A stretch of DNA of 64,000 bases from assembly GCA_903876735.1 (NCBI GenBank), contig CAIRAW010000014.1, forward strand, positions 62,001-126,000, read 5' to 3'. The notes beneath the pieces are model-generated. The model made no database searches, was not told the origin of the DNA, and saw only the letters and a program-made list of their open reading frames with translations. Shown in pieces: positions 1 through 9,913 of this stretch (within the stretch, counting starts at the first letter, position 1; each line of letters begins with the position of its first letter). A program made the position numbers and the translations under genes. This DNA is from an uncultured beta proteobacterium. Its GTDB lineage: Bacteria; Pseudomonadota; Gammaproteobacteria; Burkholderiales; Burkholderiaceae_C.

Positions 1-2
1 TG

Positions 3-881
3 CTGTGCGCGGTCTACCGCTACGGCTCGGTGACCGAGGCTGGGCGCCATCTGGCGCTGTCGCAACCGGCCACCAGCAACGCGCTGGCGCGGCTGCGCGC
101 CATCTTCGACGACGAGTTGTTCATCCGCTCGCCACAGGGACTGCAGCCAACGCGCAAAGCGCAGCGCATGGTGCCGGCGGTGATCGAACAACTGCACCTG
201 CTGGAGAACACGGTCAACAGCGACGACACGTTTGAGCCCGCCAGCAGCCACATGCGTTGGCGCCTGTCGCTGTCAGATCTGGGCGAGATGATGTTCCTGC
301 CGCCACTGGCCGAGGTGCTGCGCCAGGAATCACCGGGCAGTCATATTTCAAATATCGCAGTGCCGGCCAACGAGGTCAACGCCGCACTGGAGGCGCACGA
401 GATCGACCTGGCGATCGGCATCCTGGAGAGCGGTCGCAACGCCAGCGCAAGCGAGTTGCTGTTCAAGGAACATTTTGTCGCAATCACGGCTGACCACTGG
501 CGCCCGGACGGTTGGCGCGCCGGCAACCGTTTGAGCCCCAAGCAGTTGGCGACGGCCTCGCTGGCGGTGGCCTCGCCGGCCGCGACCTTTCATGGCAGCG
601 TCGATCTGATGCTGAGCAAGCTTGAACTCAACGAGACCATCGTGCTGCGCGCACGCCACTACGGCGCCTTGCCGGAACTGGTCACCCGCACCGACCTGCT
701 GGCCATCGTGCCCCTGATGTACGCCAAATCTCTCTCGCCGCGCTACGACGTGCGCCTGTGGGACTTGCCAAAAAGCGGCGCCAGTTACGAGGTGCACATG
801 GTCTGGCATCCGAGCGCCACACCCGACCTGGCGCACAGCTGGTTGCGCGGTGTGGTGCGCAAACTGTTTGGGCGAAAGTGA
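3..881 (+). CDS. LysR family transcriptional regulator (5' end lies outside window)
   Basis: Frame open from base 3; N-terminal HTH 'YGSVTEAGRHLALSQPATSNALARLRAIFDDELFIR' typical of LysR regulators. Confidence 0.93.
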   Translation: MCAVYRYGSVTEAGRHLALSQPATSNALARLRAIFDDELFIRSPQGLQPTRKAQRMVPAVIEQLHLLENTVNSDDTFEPASSHMRWRLSLSDLGEMMFLPPLAEVLRQESPGSHISNIAVPANEVNAALEAHEIDLAIGILESGRNASASELLFKEHFVAITADHWRPDGWRAGNRLSPKQLATASLAVASPAATFHGSVDLMLSKLELNETIVLRARHYGALPELVTRTDLLAIVPLMYAKSLSPRYDVRLWDLPKSGASYEVHMVWHPSATPDLAHSWLRGVVRKLFGRK

Positions 882-949
882 TGACAAAGCGCTGACCATC
901 ACCGAGAATCGCACGCAGGCAACGCGAAAAACAATAATGGAGACGAGCC

Positions 950-2986
950 ATGCAGATTGATTTGCGGCACGACGCCGCCCACACCGAACTGAACCGCCAG
1001 GCACTCGAAGCCCTGCTCGGCACACTTGGCGTCACGCTCGCCGGCGAAGTGGAGGCCGCGGCGGCCGCCAGCAGCGGCGAGTTGCGCCTGCGCCTGCATC
1101 AAAGCCGTGAATTCGGCATGGTCATCAGCGCCACAGCCGCCGGTCTCGACGGCGCGCTTGAGCAAAGCCTGTTCCGAAAGGGCCGCGCATCGGCGCAAGC
1201 CCTGGCGGCACTCAGCAGCGGAGCCGATTTTCTACAGTGCTTCCAGCAAACCATGGCCTATCAGAAGTTGCGCTTGCGCGCGCAGCAGCGCCAGGAAGCC
1301 GCGCCTGATGCGCAACTGGTTTTGCTGTTCGAGCGCATGCTGGCCCTGGCCGCAGACCCAGCCCGGCACACGATCCGAACGCTGCAGTCGCTGGACTTGA
1401 CGCTGATGCTGCGTCAGGGGAGTTTTCTTGCCACGCACGCGAGTTGCATGGTCGGTGAAGCACCAGCGCAGCGGCTCGCGCGCCCGATTGCCAAGATCGA
1501 CAAACTGCTGCACCCGGACACGATCGGCTTGATCGGGGTCTCAGGCAGCGGCATGAATTTCGGCCGCATCATTCTGCGCAATCTGATGGGCAGCGGCTAC
1601 CCCAAAGCACAGCTCAGCATCATTCGCCCCGACGACACCGAAATCGACGGCGTGCCCTGCTTCCCCAGCCTGAGCGCCCTGCCCCACAAGCTTGACCTGC
1701 TGATCGTCGCCGTCGCGGCCGATGCCGTTTACGGTCTGGTTGACGAGATCATCGCCAGCGGCAAGGTCGAGTCGGTGATGCTGATTCCGGGCAGCCTGGG
1801 CGAGACAAAGAAGAGCCACGAGCCGGCCGCCGCGCTGGCTGAGCGGATCAATGCCGCGCACGGCCTGAGCGGCGGCGGCCCGATCTTCCTGGGTGCCAAC
1901 TGCCTTGGTGTGGTCTCGCACCCGGGCCACTACGACTCCTGGTTTATCCCGCTGGAGCGTCTGCCCAAGCCGCAGAAAAAGCCCGAGCGCAACTCGGTCA
2001 TGCTGAGCCAGAGCGGCGCCTTCATGATCACACGCCTGAGCCAGAACCCCTGGCTCGATCCGCGCTACATGCTCGCGCTGGGCAACCAGTCCGACCTCAC
2101 GCACGGCGACCTGCTGAGCTACTTCGCGTTGCGAGCCGAGATCGAGACCATTGGCGTCTACATCGAGGGCTTCAAGGACGGCGATGGCCTGCACTTTGCC
2201 CAAGCCGTGCGCAGCGCCGTGCTCGCTGGCAAGCAGGTCGTGGTCTACAAGGCCGGCAAGACCGCCAGCGGCGCGGCGGGTGTGATGGGGCACACGGCAT
2301 CGATTGCGGGGGACCCCGATCTGTTTGATGCCGTGCTGCGCCAGGCCGGCGCCATCGTGGCGGACGACATCAACAACTTTGATGACCTGTTCTACATCGC
2401 CGGTGCCTTGCACCACAAGAAGGTCGGTCCCCGCCTGGGCGCCATCAGCGGCGCGGGTTTCGAGGCCGTCGGCATGGCCGACGCGACGCAGACCGAGCGC
2501 TTTTCGATGCAGATGGGCGATTTGCACGGTGCAACCGTTAAGCGTGTTGAGGAAATTTTGCTGGCCAAGAAGCTCGCCGCGCTGGTGGAAGTGCGCAACC
2601 CGATCGACATCAACCCGGGTGCCGACGACGAGGCGCACCTGCAGATCACGGAGGCCTTTCTGCTTGACCCCAACATCGACGCGGTGGTGGTCGGGCTGGA
2701 TCCAACCGCGCCCTCGGTTCGCGCACTGGTCGAGAGCAAGCTGCGCCCCGGCTACGACCTGAGCGATGCCATGAGTACGGTGCATCGGATGCCACCCCTG
2801 GTGCGGCAAAGCGACAAGCCCTTGATCGGCATCATCGATGGCGGGCGCCTGTACGACGCCATGGCCGCCGCCCTGATGGACCAGGGCGTCTGCGTCTTTC
2901 GCAACTGCGCCCGCGGCACACGCGCACTGGTGCAGTACACAGATGCGCGGCTGATTGCCGATGCAATTCGCGCAGCCAAGAATTGA
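950..2986 (+). CDS. Acyl-CoA synthetase (NDP-forming) / CoA-binding, succinyl-CoA ligase-like protein
   Basis: 678 aa; CoA-binding 'IGLIGVSGSGMNFGRIILRNLM', 'GPIFLGANCLGVVSHPG', 'SQSGAFMI', 'VYKAGKTASGAAGVMGHTASIAGD' ligase-CoA signatures. Confidence 0.85.
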   Translation: MQIDLRHDAAHTELNRQALEALLGTLGVTLAGEVEAAAAASSGELRLRLHQSREFGMVISATAAGLDGALEQSLFRKGRASAQALAALSSGADFLQCFQQTMAYQKLRLRAQQRQEAAPDAQLVLLFERMLALAADPARHTIRTLQSLDLTLMLRQGSFLATHASCMVGEAPAQRLARPIAKIDKLLHPDTIGLIGVSGSGMNFGRIILRNLMGSGYPKAQLSIIRPDDTEIDGVPCFPSLSALPHKLDLLIVAVAADAVYGLVDEIIASGKVESVMLIPGSLGETKKSHEPAAALAERINAAHGLSGGGPIFLGANCLGVVSHPGHYDSWFIPLERLPKPQKKPERNSVMLSQSGAFMITRLSQNPWLDPRYMLALGNQSDLTHGDLLSYFALRAEIETIGVYIEGFKDGDGLHFAQAVRSAVLAGKQVVVYKAGKTASGAAGVMGHTASIAGDPDLFDAVLRQAGAIVADDINNFDDLFYIAGALHHKKVGPRLGAISGAGFEAVGMADATQTERFSMQMGDLHGATVKRVEEILLAKKLAALVEVRNPIDINPGADDEAHLQITEAFLLDPNIDAVVVGLDPTAPSVRALVESKLRPGYDLSDAMSTVHRMPPLVRQSDKPLIGIIDGGRLYDAMAAALMDQGVCVFRNCARGTRALVQYTDARLIADAIRAAKN

Positions 2987-3014
2987 CTAATCGACCACCA
3001 AGACAAGGAAAAAC

Positions 3015-3419
3015 ATGAGCGAGACTTTAAAGGCCGGCCTGAGTGCCACGCGCCACGTTGACGTTGACCGTGCGCGCACCATCAGTTTCATGGGCGAGGA
3101 CTGCCGCGTCTACTCAACGCCGAACCTGCTCTACGACATCGAAATGGCCTGCCGCGACCTGCTGCTCTCTCACATCGAGCCGGGCAAGGATTCGGTCGGC
3201 ACCCGCGTCGAACTCGACCACGTCGGCGCCACGCTGCTGGGCATGTGGGTCGATATCACGGTCACCATCAGCGAAGTCAACGGAGCGGCCGTCACCTTTG
3301 CTTTCACGGCACGCGACGCAATTGAAGAAGTGGCACGCGGCAAGCACAGCCGCTTTATCGTCGGGCTGGAAAAGACCGCGCAACGCCTGAAGGCAAAACA
3401 GGCCAAGGCAGCGGGCTGA
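3015..3419 (+). CDS. Hotdog-fold thioesterase family protein (FlK-like)
   Basis: 134 aa; 'MGEDCRVYSTPNLLYDIEMACRDLL...GTRVELDHVGATLLG' hotdog thioesterase pattern; adjacent to CoA ligase. Confidence 0.75.
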   Translation: MSETLKAGLSATRHVDVDRARTISFMGEDCRVYSTPNLLYDIEMACRDLLLSHIEPGKDSVGTRVELDHVGATLLGMWVDITVTISEVNGAAVTFAFTARDAIEEVARGKHSRFIVGLEKTAQRLKAKQAKAAG

Positions 3420-3428
3420 GCCTGACTG

Positions 3429-3626
3429 GTCATTGCGGGCCGACACAAGCGCCAAATGCTTGTCATTGCGGGCCCCGACCCGCAATCCATGCTTCGCGTG
3501 GCACTGTTAGAAGGCATGGATCCCGGATCAAGTCCGGGATGACGCAGTGGGTGTCAGGGATGACGCAGTGACTGTCCGGGATGACATCCAGTGCGGCTCG
3601 AATGACATCCAGGGTGGTCGGGTTGA
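3429..3626. repeat. Intergenic palindromic/REP-like repeat cluster
   Basis: GTCATTGCGGGCC twice (3429, 3462), ATCCCGGA-TCAAG-TCCGGGAT palindrome (3520-3540), GGATGACGCAGTG twice, (G/A)ATGACATCCAG twice. Confidence 0.7.
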
Positions 3627-3629
3627 CAA

Positions 3630-4367
3630 CTACTGTACCTTGCGAGCGCCAATGCCGAGGTAGGTTTCGATGATGCGCGGGTCGCTGGCGAGGTCGCTGG
3701 ATTTTCCGGTCAGCACGACCTTGCCCATTTCCAGAACGTAGGCGCGATCGGCCACGGCCAGGGCAGCGCGCGCGTTCTGCTCGACCAGCAAAATCGAGAC
3801 GCCATGCGCTCGCAGACGCACCACCACTTGCAGCACCTCGCGCACGATATTGGGCGCCAGACCCAGCGAGGGTTCATCGAGCATCAGCAACTTGGGCTTG
3901 GCCATCAGGGCGCGGCCCACGGCCAGCATCTGACGCTCGCCGCCCGACAGGGTTGATGCCCGTTGCGTGCGGCGCTCCAGCAGGCGCGGGAAGATGGCGT
4001 AGACCTCTTCGCGACAAGCGATCTGGTCGCGCGTGCCGCTCCACCAGCGCGAAAAGCCGCCCAGCAGCAGGTTGTCTTCAACCGACATCTCGCCAAACAG
4101 TTCGCGCCGCTCGGGCACCAGACCGGCGCCACATTCAACCAGGGCATGCACCGTGGGGCAGCGAATGTGCTTGCCTTCAACCCAGATCTCACCGCGGCTT
4201 GGCAACAGCCCCATGGCGGCACAAAGCAACGTCGATTTGCCGGCACCGTTGGGGCCGATCACGGTCACGATCTCGCCCGGCTGCACCACCAGATCAACCT
4301 CGTGCACGGCTTCGACCACACCGTAGCAGACACTCAGACGCTTGAGTTCGAGGACGGGCTGCCTCAT
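3630..4367 (-). CDS. livF: Branched-chain amino acid-type ABC transporter, ATP-binding protein
   Basis: Walker A '[11 protein letters not shown]', signature 'LSGGERQMLAVGRALMAKPKLLMLDEPSLGLAP'; start placed at MRQPVLELKRL. Confidence 0.9.
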   Translation of the reverse strand: MRQPVLELKRLSVCYGVVEAVHEVDLVVQPGEIVTVIGPNGAGKSTLLCAAMGLLPSRGEIWVEGKHIRCPTVHALVECGAGLVPERRELFGEMSVEDNLLLGGFSRWWSGTRDQIACREEVYAIFPRLLERRTQRASTLSGGERQMLAVGRALMAKPKLLMLDEPSLGLAPNIVREVLQVVVRLRAHGVSILLVEQNARAALAVADRAYVLEMGKVVLTGKSSDLASDPRIIETYLGIGARKVQ

Positions 4368-4371
4368 GCCA

Positions 4372-6183
4372 TCAGTTCCCATCGTCGCCCCCGAGATAAG
4401 CGGCCAGCACCGCGGGATCAACCTGCACCTGGGCCGGCGTGCCATGTGCGATGACACGGCCGAAGTCCAGCACCGTGATGCGGTCGGCGATGTTCATGAC
4501 AAACTCCATGTCGTGTTCCACCACCAGGATCGCCATGCCCTCGCCGCGCAGTTGCGTCAGCAAGCGCGCCAGCGCCACTTTTTCCATGTGCGGCAAGCCG
4601 GCGGCCGGTTCATCGAGCAGCAGCACGCTGGGCTGACCAGCCAGCGCGCGCGCAATCTCGACAATGCGCTGCTGCCCCAGAGCCAGCGAGGCCGCTGTCT
4701 CGTTCATTTGCGGGCCCAGGCCGCAGCGCTCGATCTGCTGGCGTGCCTCGCGCATCAGGGCGGCTTCCTCGCCACGGTCGAGCCGCAGCATGGCAGCAAG
4801 CCAGCCGCGGCTGGCGCGCAGATGGGCGCCGAGCGCAACGTTGTCGAGCACGCTGCGCGGCCCGAGCAGTCGCACGTGCTGAAAAGTGCGGCTCAAACCA
4901 CCAGCGGCGAAGGCACGCGAGGACTGCCCGTGCATGTCGCGCTCCAGCAGTTTGACTGTGCCGGAGCTGGGGTCGTCAACACCCGAGATCATGTTGAAGA
5001 AAGTGCTCTTGCCCGCGCCGTTGGGGCCGATCAGGGCGTGAATTTCACCGGCCCTGACATCGAGATCGATCTTGTTGTTGGCGATCAAACCGCCAAAGCG
5101 TTTGCTGACCGCGCTGGCCGAGAGCACCACACTGCCCTTCTGCGGCAACTGGCGCTGCGCCAGTGCGCGCAGCGTCGTCGTCTCTGCCAGCGGTGTTGCG
5201 CGCAAAAAGCGGTTGGCCAAGCGCGCCAGGCTGGGCCACAGGCCATCCGAGAAACGCTGCAACACCAGCAGCATCAGCATGCCAAAGACGATCACCTCGA
5301 AGTTGCCGTTGCTGCCAAGAAGACTCGGCAGCACATCCTGCAGGTACTGCTTCATCAGCGTGATCAGCGCGGCGCCCAGCAGCGCGCCCCACAGATGACC
5401 CGCGCCACCGACCACTGCCATGAACAGGTATTCGATACCGATACTGAGGTTGAACGGTGTCGGATTGACGAAGCGCTGCAGGTGCGCGTATAGCCAGCCC
5501 GACAGGCTGGCCAGCAGAGCGGCCAGCACAAAGACCTTGATGCGGTATCGCGCGGTGTCGATGCCCATGCTCTCGGCCATGACGCGACCGGTCTTGAGCG
5601 AGCGGATGGCGCGGCCCTCGCGCGAATCGAGCAGGTTGTGCAAAGCCCACAGAATCAGCAGCAGCACGCTCCACGTCACCAGACCCAGTTCACGCACCGA
5701 GCGCAGGGTCAGGCTGCCCAGGGTCAGGGCCGGCACGCCGCCCATGCCGGTGTGGCCGCCGAGAAACTCAAGATTGCCGAACAGGAAGTACAGACTCAGG
5801 CCCCAGGCAATCGTGCCCAGCGGCAGGTAATGGCCCGACAGGCGCAAGGTGACCGAACCCAGAATCCAGGCCACCGTGGCGCTCAATAAAAAGCCCAGCA
5901 GCAGGCCGATCCAGGGCAGCGCCGCAGCATCCGGCGCCAAGCCGAACAAGGCACCGGCGGCCGGTGTTGTGCAAAACCAGGAGGTGGCGTAGGCGCCCAG
6001 ACCGACAAAGGCCGCCTGCCCGAACGAGGTCATGCCGGCAACACCGGTGAGCATCACCAGGCCGACTGCCACCAGCGCGTACAGGCCGATGTAGTTCAGC
6101 AGGGTGACGGTGAACTCGGGCAGAAAGCCCCAGGCTGCCATTAACAGGGCGACGGCGCACAGTGTGAACTGGCGCTTCGTCAT
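4372..6183 (-). CDS. Fused ABC transporter permease/ATP-binding protein (LivM-LivG fusion)
   Basis: 603 aa; N-terminal LivM-like TM domain, C-terminal LivG-like ATPase '[16 protein letters not shown]...[31 protein letters not shown]'. Confidence 0.92.
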   Translation of the reverse strand: MTKRQFTLCAVALLMAAWGFLPEFTVTLLNYIGLYALVAVGLVMLTGVAGMTSFGQAAFVGLGAYATSWFCTTPAAGALFGLAPDAAALPWIGLLLGFLLSATVAWILGSVTLRLSGHYLPLGTIAWGLSLYFLFGNLEFLGGHTGMGGVPALTLGSLTLRSVRELGLVTWSVLLLILWALHNLLDSREGRAIRSLKTGRVMAESMGIDTARYRIKVFVLAALLASLSGWLYAHLQRFVNPTPFNLSIGIEYLFMAVVGGAGHLWGALLGAALITLMKQYLQDVLPSLLGSNGNFEVIVFGMLMLLVLQRFSDGLWPSLARLANRFLRATPLAETTTLRALAQRQLPQKGSVVLSASAVSKRFGGLIANNKIDLDVRAGEIHALIGPNGAGKSTFFNMISGVDDPSSGTVKLLERDMHGQSSRAFAAGGLSRTFQHVRLLGPRSVLDNVALGAHLRASRGWLAAMLRLDRGEEAALMREARQQIERCGLGPQMNETAASLALGQQRIVEIARALAGQPSVLLLDEPAAGLPHMEKVALARLLTQLRGEGMAILVVEHDMEFVMNIADRITVLDFGRVIAHGTPAQVQVDPAVLAAYLGGDDGN

Positions 6184-7208
6184 TCTTCGTCCTCAACGTG
6201 ATGGCTGTGCAGCGAGCGCCACCACAGCACCGGAATGATCAGCGTGAAGACGATCACCTCCTTGAAGGCACTGGCCCAGAACGAGGAAAAGGACTCAAGC
6301 AAACCAACGATCAGGGCGCCGGCCAGCGCGATCGGGTAGCTGGTCAAGCCACCGATGATGGCGGCCACAAAGCCTTTGAGCCCGATCAGAAAACCGGTGT
6401 CGTAATAGACCGTGGTCAGCGGCGCGATCAACAGGCCCGAGACCGCGCCGACGAGCGCCGCCAGCGCAAAACTGAGGTCACCCGAGAGTTCGGTTGGAAT
6501 GCCCATCAGGCGTGCGCCGACACGGTTCATGGCGGTGGCGCGCAAGGCCTTGCCGACGATCGTGCGCTCGAAAAACAGGAACAGCAGGAGCACCAGCAGA
6601 CTGGCCACGCCCATCACCACCAGCGACTGGCCGCTGACCGGAATGCCGCCAAGGTCCAGCCGCAATTCTGAAAACGGCGTGGTGCGCGAACCTTCGGCAC
6701 CAAAGAAATAAAGGCCCAGACCGACCAGCACACCGTGCAGCGCCACCGACACGATCAGCAGCGTCAACACCGTCGCATGCGCCAGTGGCCGGTACGCCAG
6801 TCGATAGAGCAAGGGGCCCAGCGGCGTGATCAGCAGCAGGCTCATGCCGGCCTGGCCGTACATCGATGTGGGTCGCAGCACCAGCACCAGCAGGGCCGCC
6901 AGTGCCGGCAACACAATGGCCCAGACCACGCTTGACTTCCAGTCCACAGCGACACCGCGCTGGTGCCGCACCGCCTCGACCAGCAGCGTGACGACCGAGA
7001 GCGCCAGCAGCAGCCACAGGGTTCCGGGGACGCGACCGGCCTGCAGCGTGGCCATGGTCAGCGCGCCAAATGCAACGAACTCGCCTTGCGGAATAAAGAT
7101 GACCCGAGTGACCGAAAACACCAGCACCAGGGCCAGCGCCATCAAGGCATAGACCGCCCCGTTGACGATGCCGTCCTGGCCCAGCAGCAAGGCGATCTGA
7201 CCGTCCAT
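6180..7208 (-). CDS. livH: Branched-chain amino acid-type ABC transporter permease
   Basis: LivH-like '[38 protein letters not shown]'; 4-nt overlap with the fused livMG. Confidence 0.9.
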   Translation of the reverse strand: MDGQIALLLGQDGIVNGAVYALMALALVLVFSVTRVIFIPQGEFVAFGALTMATLQAGRVPGTLWLLLALSVVTLLVEAVRHQRGVAVDWKSSVVWAIVLPALAALLVLVLRPTSMYGQAGMSLLLITPLGPLLYRLAYRPLAHATVLTLLIVSVALHGVLVGLGLYFFGAEGSRTTPFSELRLDLGGIPVSGQSLVVMGVASLLVLLLFLFFERTIVGKALRATAMNRVGARLMGIPTELSGDLSFALAALVGAVSGLLIAPLTTVYYDTGFLIGLKGFVAAIIGGLTSYPIALAGALIVGLLESFSSFWASAFKEVIVFTLIIPVLWWRSLHSHHVEDEE

Positions 7209-7209
7209 C

Positions 7210-8355
7210 TCAGGGCTGGAATTTCCAGGCACCACCCTCAATCTTGACCATCACGCGGGCGCGCTGGTCCAAGCCCAGATGATCGGCCGCCGACATGTTG
7301 AAGACACCATGCGCACCGGCCACTTCCTTGACGTTCTCAAGCGCATCACGCAGGGCGACGCGGAATTCAAGCGTGCCGGGTTTGGCTTTCTTCAAGGCCG
7401 GCCCGACTGCGGCTTCCATCAGCTTGCCGGCGTCCCAGGCGTGGCCGCCGAAGGTAGAGACCGACCCGGCGCCATTGGCTTTTTCATATTTGGCAACATA
7501 GTCCTGCGAGGACTTCTTCAGAGGGTGGTTCGCCGGCAGTTGCGCTGCCACCAGCACCGGGCCCGACGGCAGGAAAGTGCCTTCGACATCCTTGCCGCCG
7601 ACGCGCAGAAAGTCGTTGTTGGCAACACCGTGGGTCTGGTAGAACTTGCCGTTGTAGCCACGCTCCTTGAGCGCGCGCTGCGGCAGCACGGCCGGTGTGC
7701 CCGAGCCGGCGATCAGCACGGCGTCGGGCTTGGCCGCGACGATCTTGAGCACCTGTCCGGTCACCGAGGTGTCGGTTCGGTTGTAGCGCTCGTTGGCAAC
7801 AACCTGGATGTTTTTCAGGGCCGCGATCTTGATGAACTCCTGGTACCAGCCTTCGCCGTAGGCGTCGGAAAAGCCGATGAAGCCGACCGTCTTGACGCCA
7901 CTGTCAGCCATGTGGCCAGCAATCGCCAGGGACATCATGATGTCGTTCTGCGGCGTCTTGAAAACCCAGCGCTTCTTGGCGTCCTGCGGCTCAACGATGC
8001 GCGCCGAGGCGGCCATTGAAATCATCGGTGTCTGCGCTTCGGCCACAACGTCGATCATGGCCAGCGACGCCGGCGTGATGGTCGAACCCAGGATCACATC
8101 CACCTTGTGCTCGCTGATCAGCTTGCGCGCGTTGGTGACGGCGGCCGTGGTGTCCGAGGCGTCATCGAGCACGATGTAATTGATTTTTTGCCCGGCGATG
8201 GTGGTGGGCATCAGGGCGATCGTGTTTTTTTCCGGAATACCCAGTGAGGCAGCGGGGCCGGTCGCCGACACGGTAACGCCGACATTGATGTCGGCATGGA
8301 CCAGCGTGGCCACCATGAGGGCAGCCAGCAGGGGCAGGGTCTTCTTGATGCGCAT
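7210..8355 (-). CDS. ABC transporter substrate-binding protein (LivK-like)
   Basis: Signal peptide '[21 protein letters not shown]', then '[28 protein letters not shown]' periplasmic-binding type I fold. Confidence 0.9.
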   Translation of the reverse strand: MRIKKTLPLLAALMVATLVHADINVGVTVSATGPAASLGIPEKNTIALMPTTIAGQKINYIVLDDASDTTAAVTNARKLISEHKVDVILGSTITPASLAMIDVVAEAQTPMISMAASARIVEPQDAKKRWVFKTPQNDIMMSLAIAGHMADSGVKTVGFIGFSDAYGEGWYQEFIKIAALKNIQVVANERYNRTDTSVTGQVLKIVAAKPDAVLIAGSGTPAVLPQRALKERGYNGKFYQTHGVANNDFLRVGGKDVEGTFLPSGPVLVAAQLPANHPLKKSSQDYVAKYEKANGAGSVSTFGGHAWDAGKLMEAAVGPALKKAKPGTLEFRVALRDALENVKEVAGAHGVFNMSAADHLGLDQRARVMVKIEGGAWKFQP

Positions 8356-8525
8356 TGTCTGTCTCCGGTTAAAAATTATTGGAAAGCCGGCCCATAGCAA
8401 GACCGCTTCAGGGAAAAATAGCCTTGTCCACCTTCAGGTTAATTTCAACGTGCTATGCAAACAACATCTTAAGCAGGTGCGGGCAAAACGGACACCGGGG
8501 TTTACCAGCAAGAAACAACAAACGC

Positions 8526-9056
8526 TCAGTCGTCGTAGCGCGGCGGATCAGGGTCCTGGTCCCAGTTGGCGTCGGGCTGCGGCAGCTTGCGCATCCAGGC
8601 CTTGACCAGTTCCACGTGGTCGTGTTCTTCCTGCTGCAGGGCAAACGCCGCCTGCCGCACCGACTCATCGGTAGCGGCTTGCGCCAGCTGCGCAAAAAAG
8701 CGCTCGGCCCGCTCTTCACCGGCCAGCGCCAGTTGCAACACATGCCAGGGTTGCATCAGGTAATGCAGTTCGTCAACGGCGGCGCCCTCCACCGCTTCAA
8801 AGCCCGCCACCCGTGGCGCATCGGCGCCTGGCGCAGGTGCCTGCTTCCATCCCATCTGCGCCATGATCTGGGCCGCGTGTTTGCCTTCAATGTCGGCCAT
8901 CTTGTGGAACCATTCGACGACCTCCGGGTTGTTATGGACTTCCATCATGTCGGCAAACTCGATGTAGCGCTGCGCCGCGTCGAGCTCCATCTGCAAGGCC
9001 TGCGCCATGAATTCTTCCAGCGTGGCCGGTACCGGCGCGCTGGCGCTCGGGCTCAC
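8526..9056 (-). CDS. Ferritin-like/rubrerythrin-like diiron-fold protein
   Basis: 176 aa; repeated E...ExxH-type helices 'ELDAAQRYIEFADMMEVH..EVVEWFHKMADIEGKHAAQI' and 'GEERAERFFAQLAQ...LQQEEHDHVELVKAW'; GTG start overlaps stop of upstream korB (GTGA at 9053-9056). Confidence 0.8.
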   Translation of the reverse strand: MSPSASAPVPATLEEFMAQALQMELDAAQRYIEFADMMEVHNNPEVVEWFHKMADIEGKHAAQIMAQMGWKQAPAPGADAPRVAGFEAVEGAAVDELHYLMQPWHVLQLALAGEERAERFFAQLAQAATDESVRQAAFALQQEEHDHVELVKAWMRKLPQPDANWDQDPDPPRYDD

Positions 9057-9913
9057 AGTTCAAACTCCGCTTCAAGCTCGGCCACGCTGGAGCGCGACAG
9101 GCGCGCCGAGGCCGGGTATGGCGCGCGGTCGCCCGCGTAGAGCACACCAATGTTCAGTCCGTCGTCCTTCATCAGGCGGCGTGCCGCCAGTGCCGCGTCG
9201 TCGGTCACCGGCGCTTCGGGCGCGTGCACCAGCTTGCGCCAGTCGCGCTGCTCGGGCCGGAACGTGACGCAGGGGCTCAGGATCTCGACGAAGGAAAAGC
9301 CCGGGTGCTTCATGGCCTGGGCGATGATGTCGGCCGTGCCGTGCAGGTCACCGGCAAAAGCGCGCGCGACAAAATTGGCGCCGGAGGCCAGCGCCACCAC
9401 CATCGGATTGAAAACCCGCACACCGGTGCCGCCCGGCGACAGTTTTGAATCCCAGTCTGGCTCGGTCGTCGGCGAAGGCTGGCCCTTGGTCATGCCATAG
9501 ACATGGTTGTCCATCACCAGGTAGGTCATGTCGACATTGCGCCGGCAGGCGTGCAGAAAGTGGTTGCCGCCGATCGAGTAGCCGTCGCCATCACCGCCCG
9601 CCACCAGCACCTGCAGGTCGGGTCGCGCCACCTTGAGGCCGGTGGCCGCCGCCAGCGATCTCCCGTGCACGCCATGAAAGCCGTAGCAGGTGGTATAGGC
9701 CGGAATGCGCGAGGAGCAGCCAATGCCCGAGACCACGGCGCAGTCTTTGGGTGGCACGCCCATGATGGACAGGGCCTTGGTGACCGAGCTGAGCACGGTG
9801 AAGTCGCCGCAGCCGGGGCACCAGATCGGCTTGTAGCTGGACTTGAATTGGGCCGAGGTAAAACCGACCAGGGGCTGGGCCTCTGCCGCATCCTGATTGA
9901 GCGCCGTGTTCAT
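9053..9913 (-). CDS. korB: 2-oxoacid:ferredoxin oxidoreductase, beta (TPP-binding) subunit
   Basis: 'KPIWCPGCGDFTVLSSV', 'GIGCSSRIPAY', 'GGDGDGYSIGGNHFLHACRRNVDMTYLVMDNHVYGMTKGQPSPT' TPP motif. Confidence 0.92.
   Translation of the reverse strand: MNTALNQDAAEAQPLVGFTSAQFKSSYKPIWCPGCGDFTVLSSVTKALSIMGVPPKDCAVVSGIGCSSRIPAYTTCYGFHGVHGRSLAAATGLKVARPDLQVLVAGGDGDGYSIGGNHFLHACRRNVDMTYLVMDNHVYGMTKGQPSPTTEPDWDSKLSPGGTGVRVFNPMVVALASGANFVARAFAGDLHGTADIIAQAMKHPGFSFVEILSPCVTFRPEQRDWRKLVHAPEAPVTDDAALAARRLMKDDGLNIGVLYAGDRAPYPASARLSRSSVAELEAEFEL

Noticed and set aside
1541-2809. 422-aa minus ORF inside the acyl-CoA synthetase gene
   Set aside because: Shadow ORF; the + strand carries CoA-binding/ligase signatures
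4372-6183. LivM-LivG fusion as a possible sequencing/frameshift artefact
   Set aside because: Continuous clean frame with intact permease and ATPase domains; permease-ATPase fusions of this type are known in betaproteobacteria
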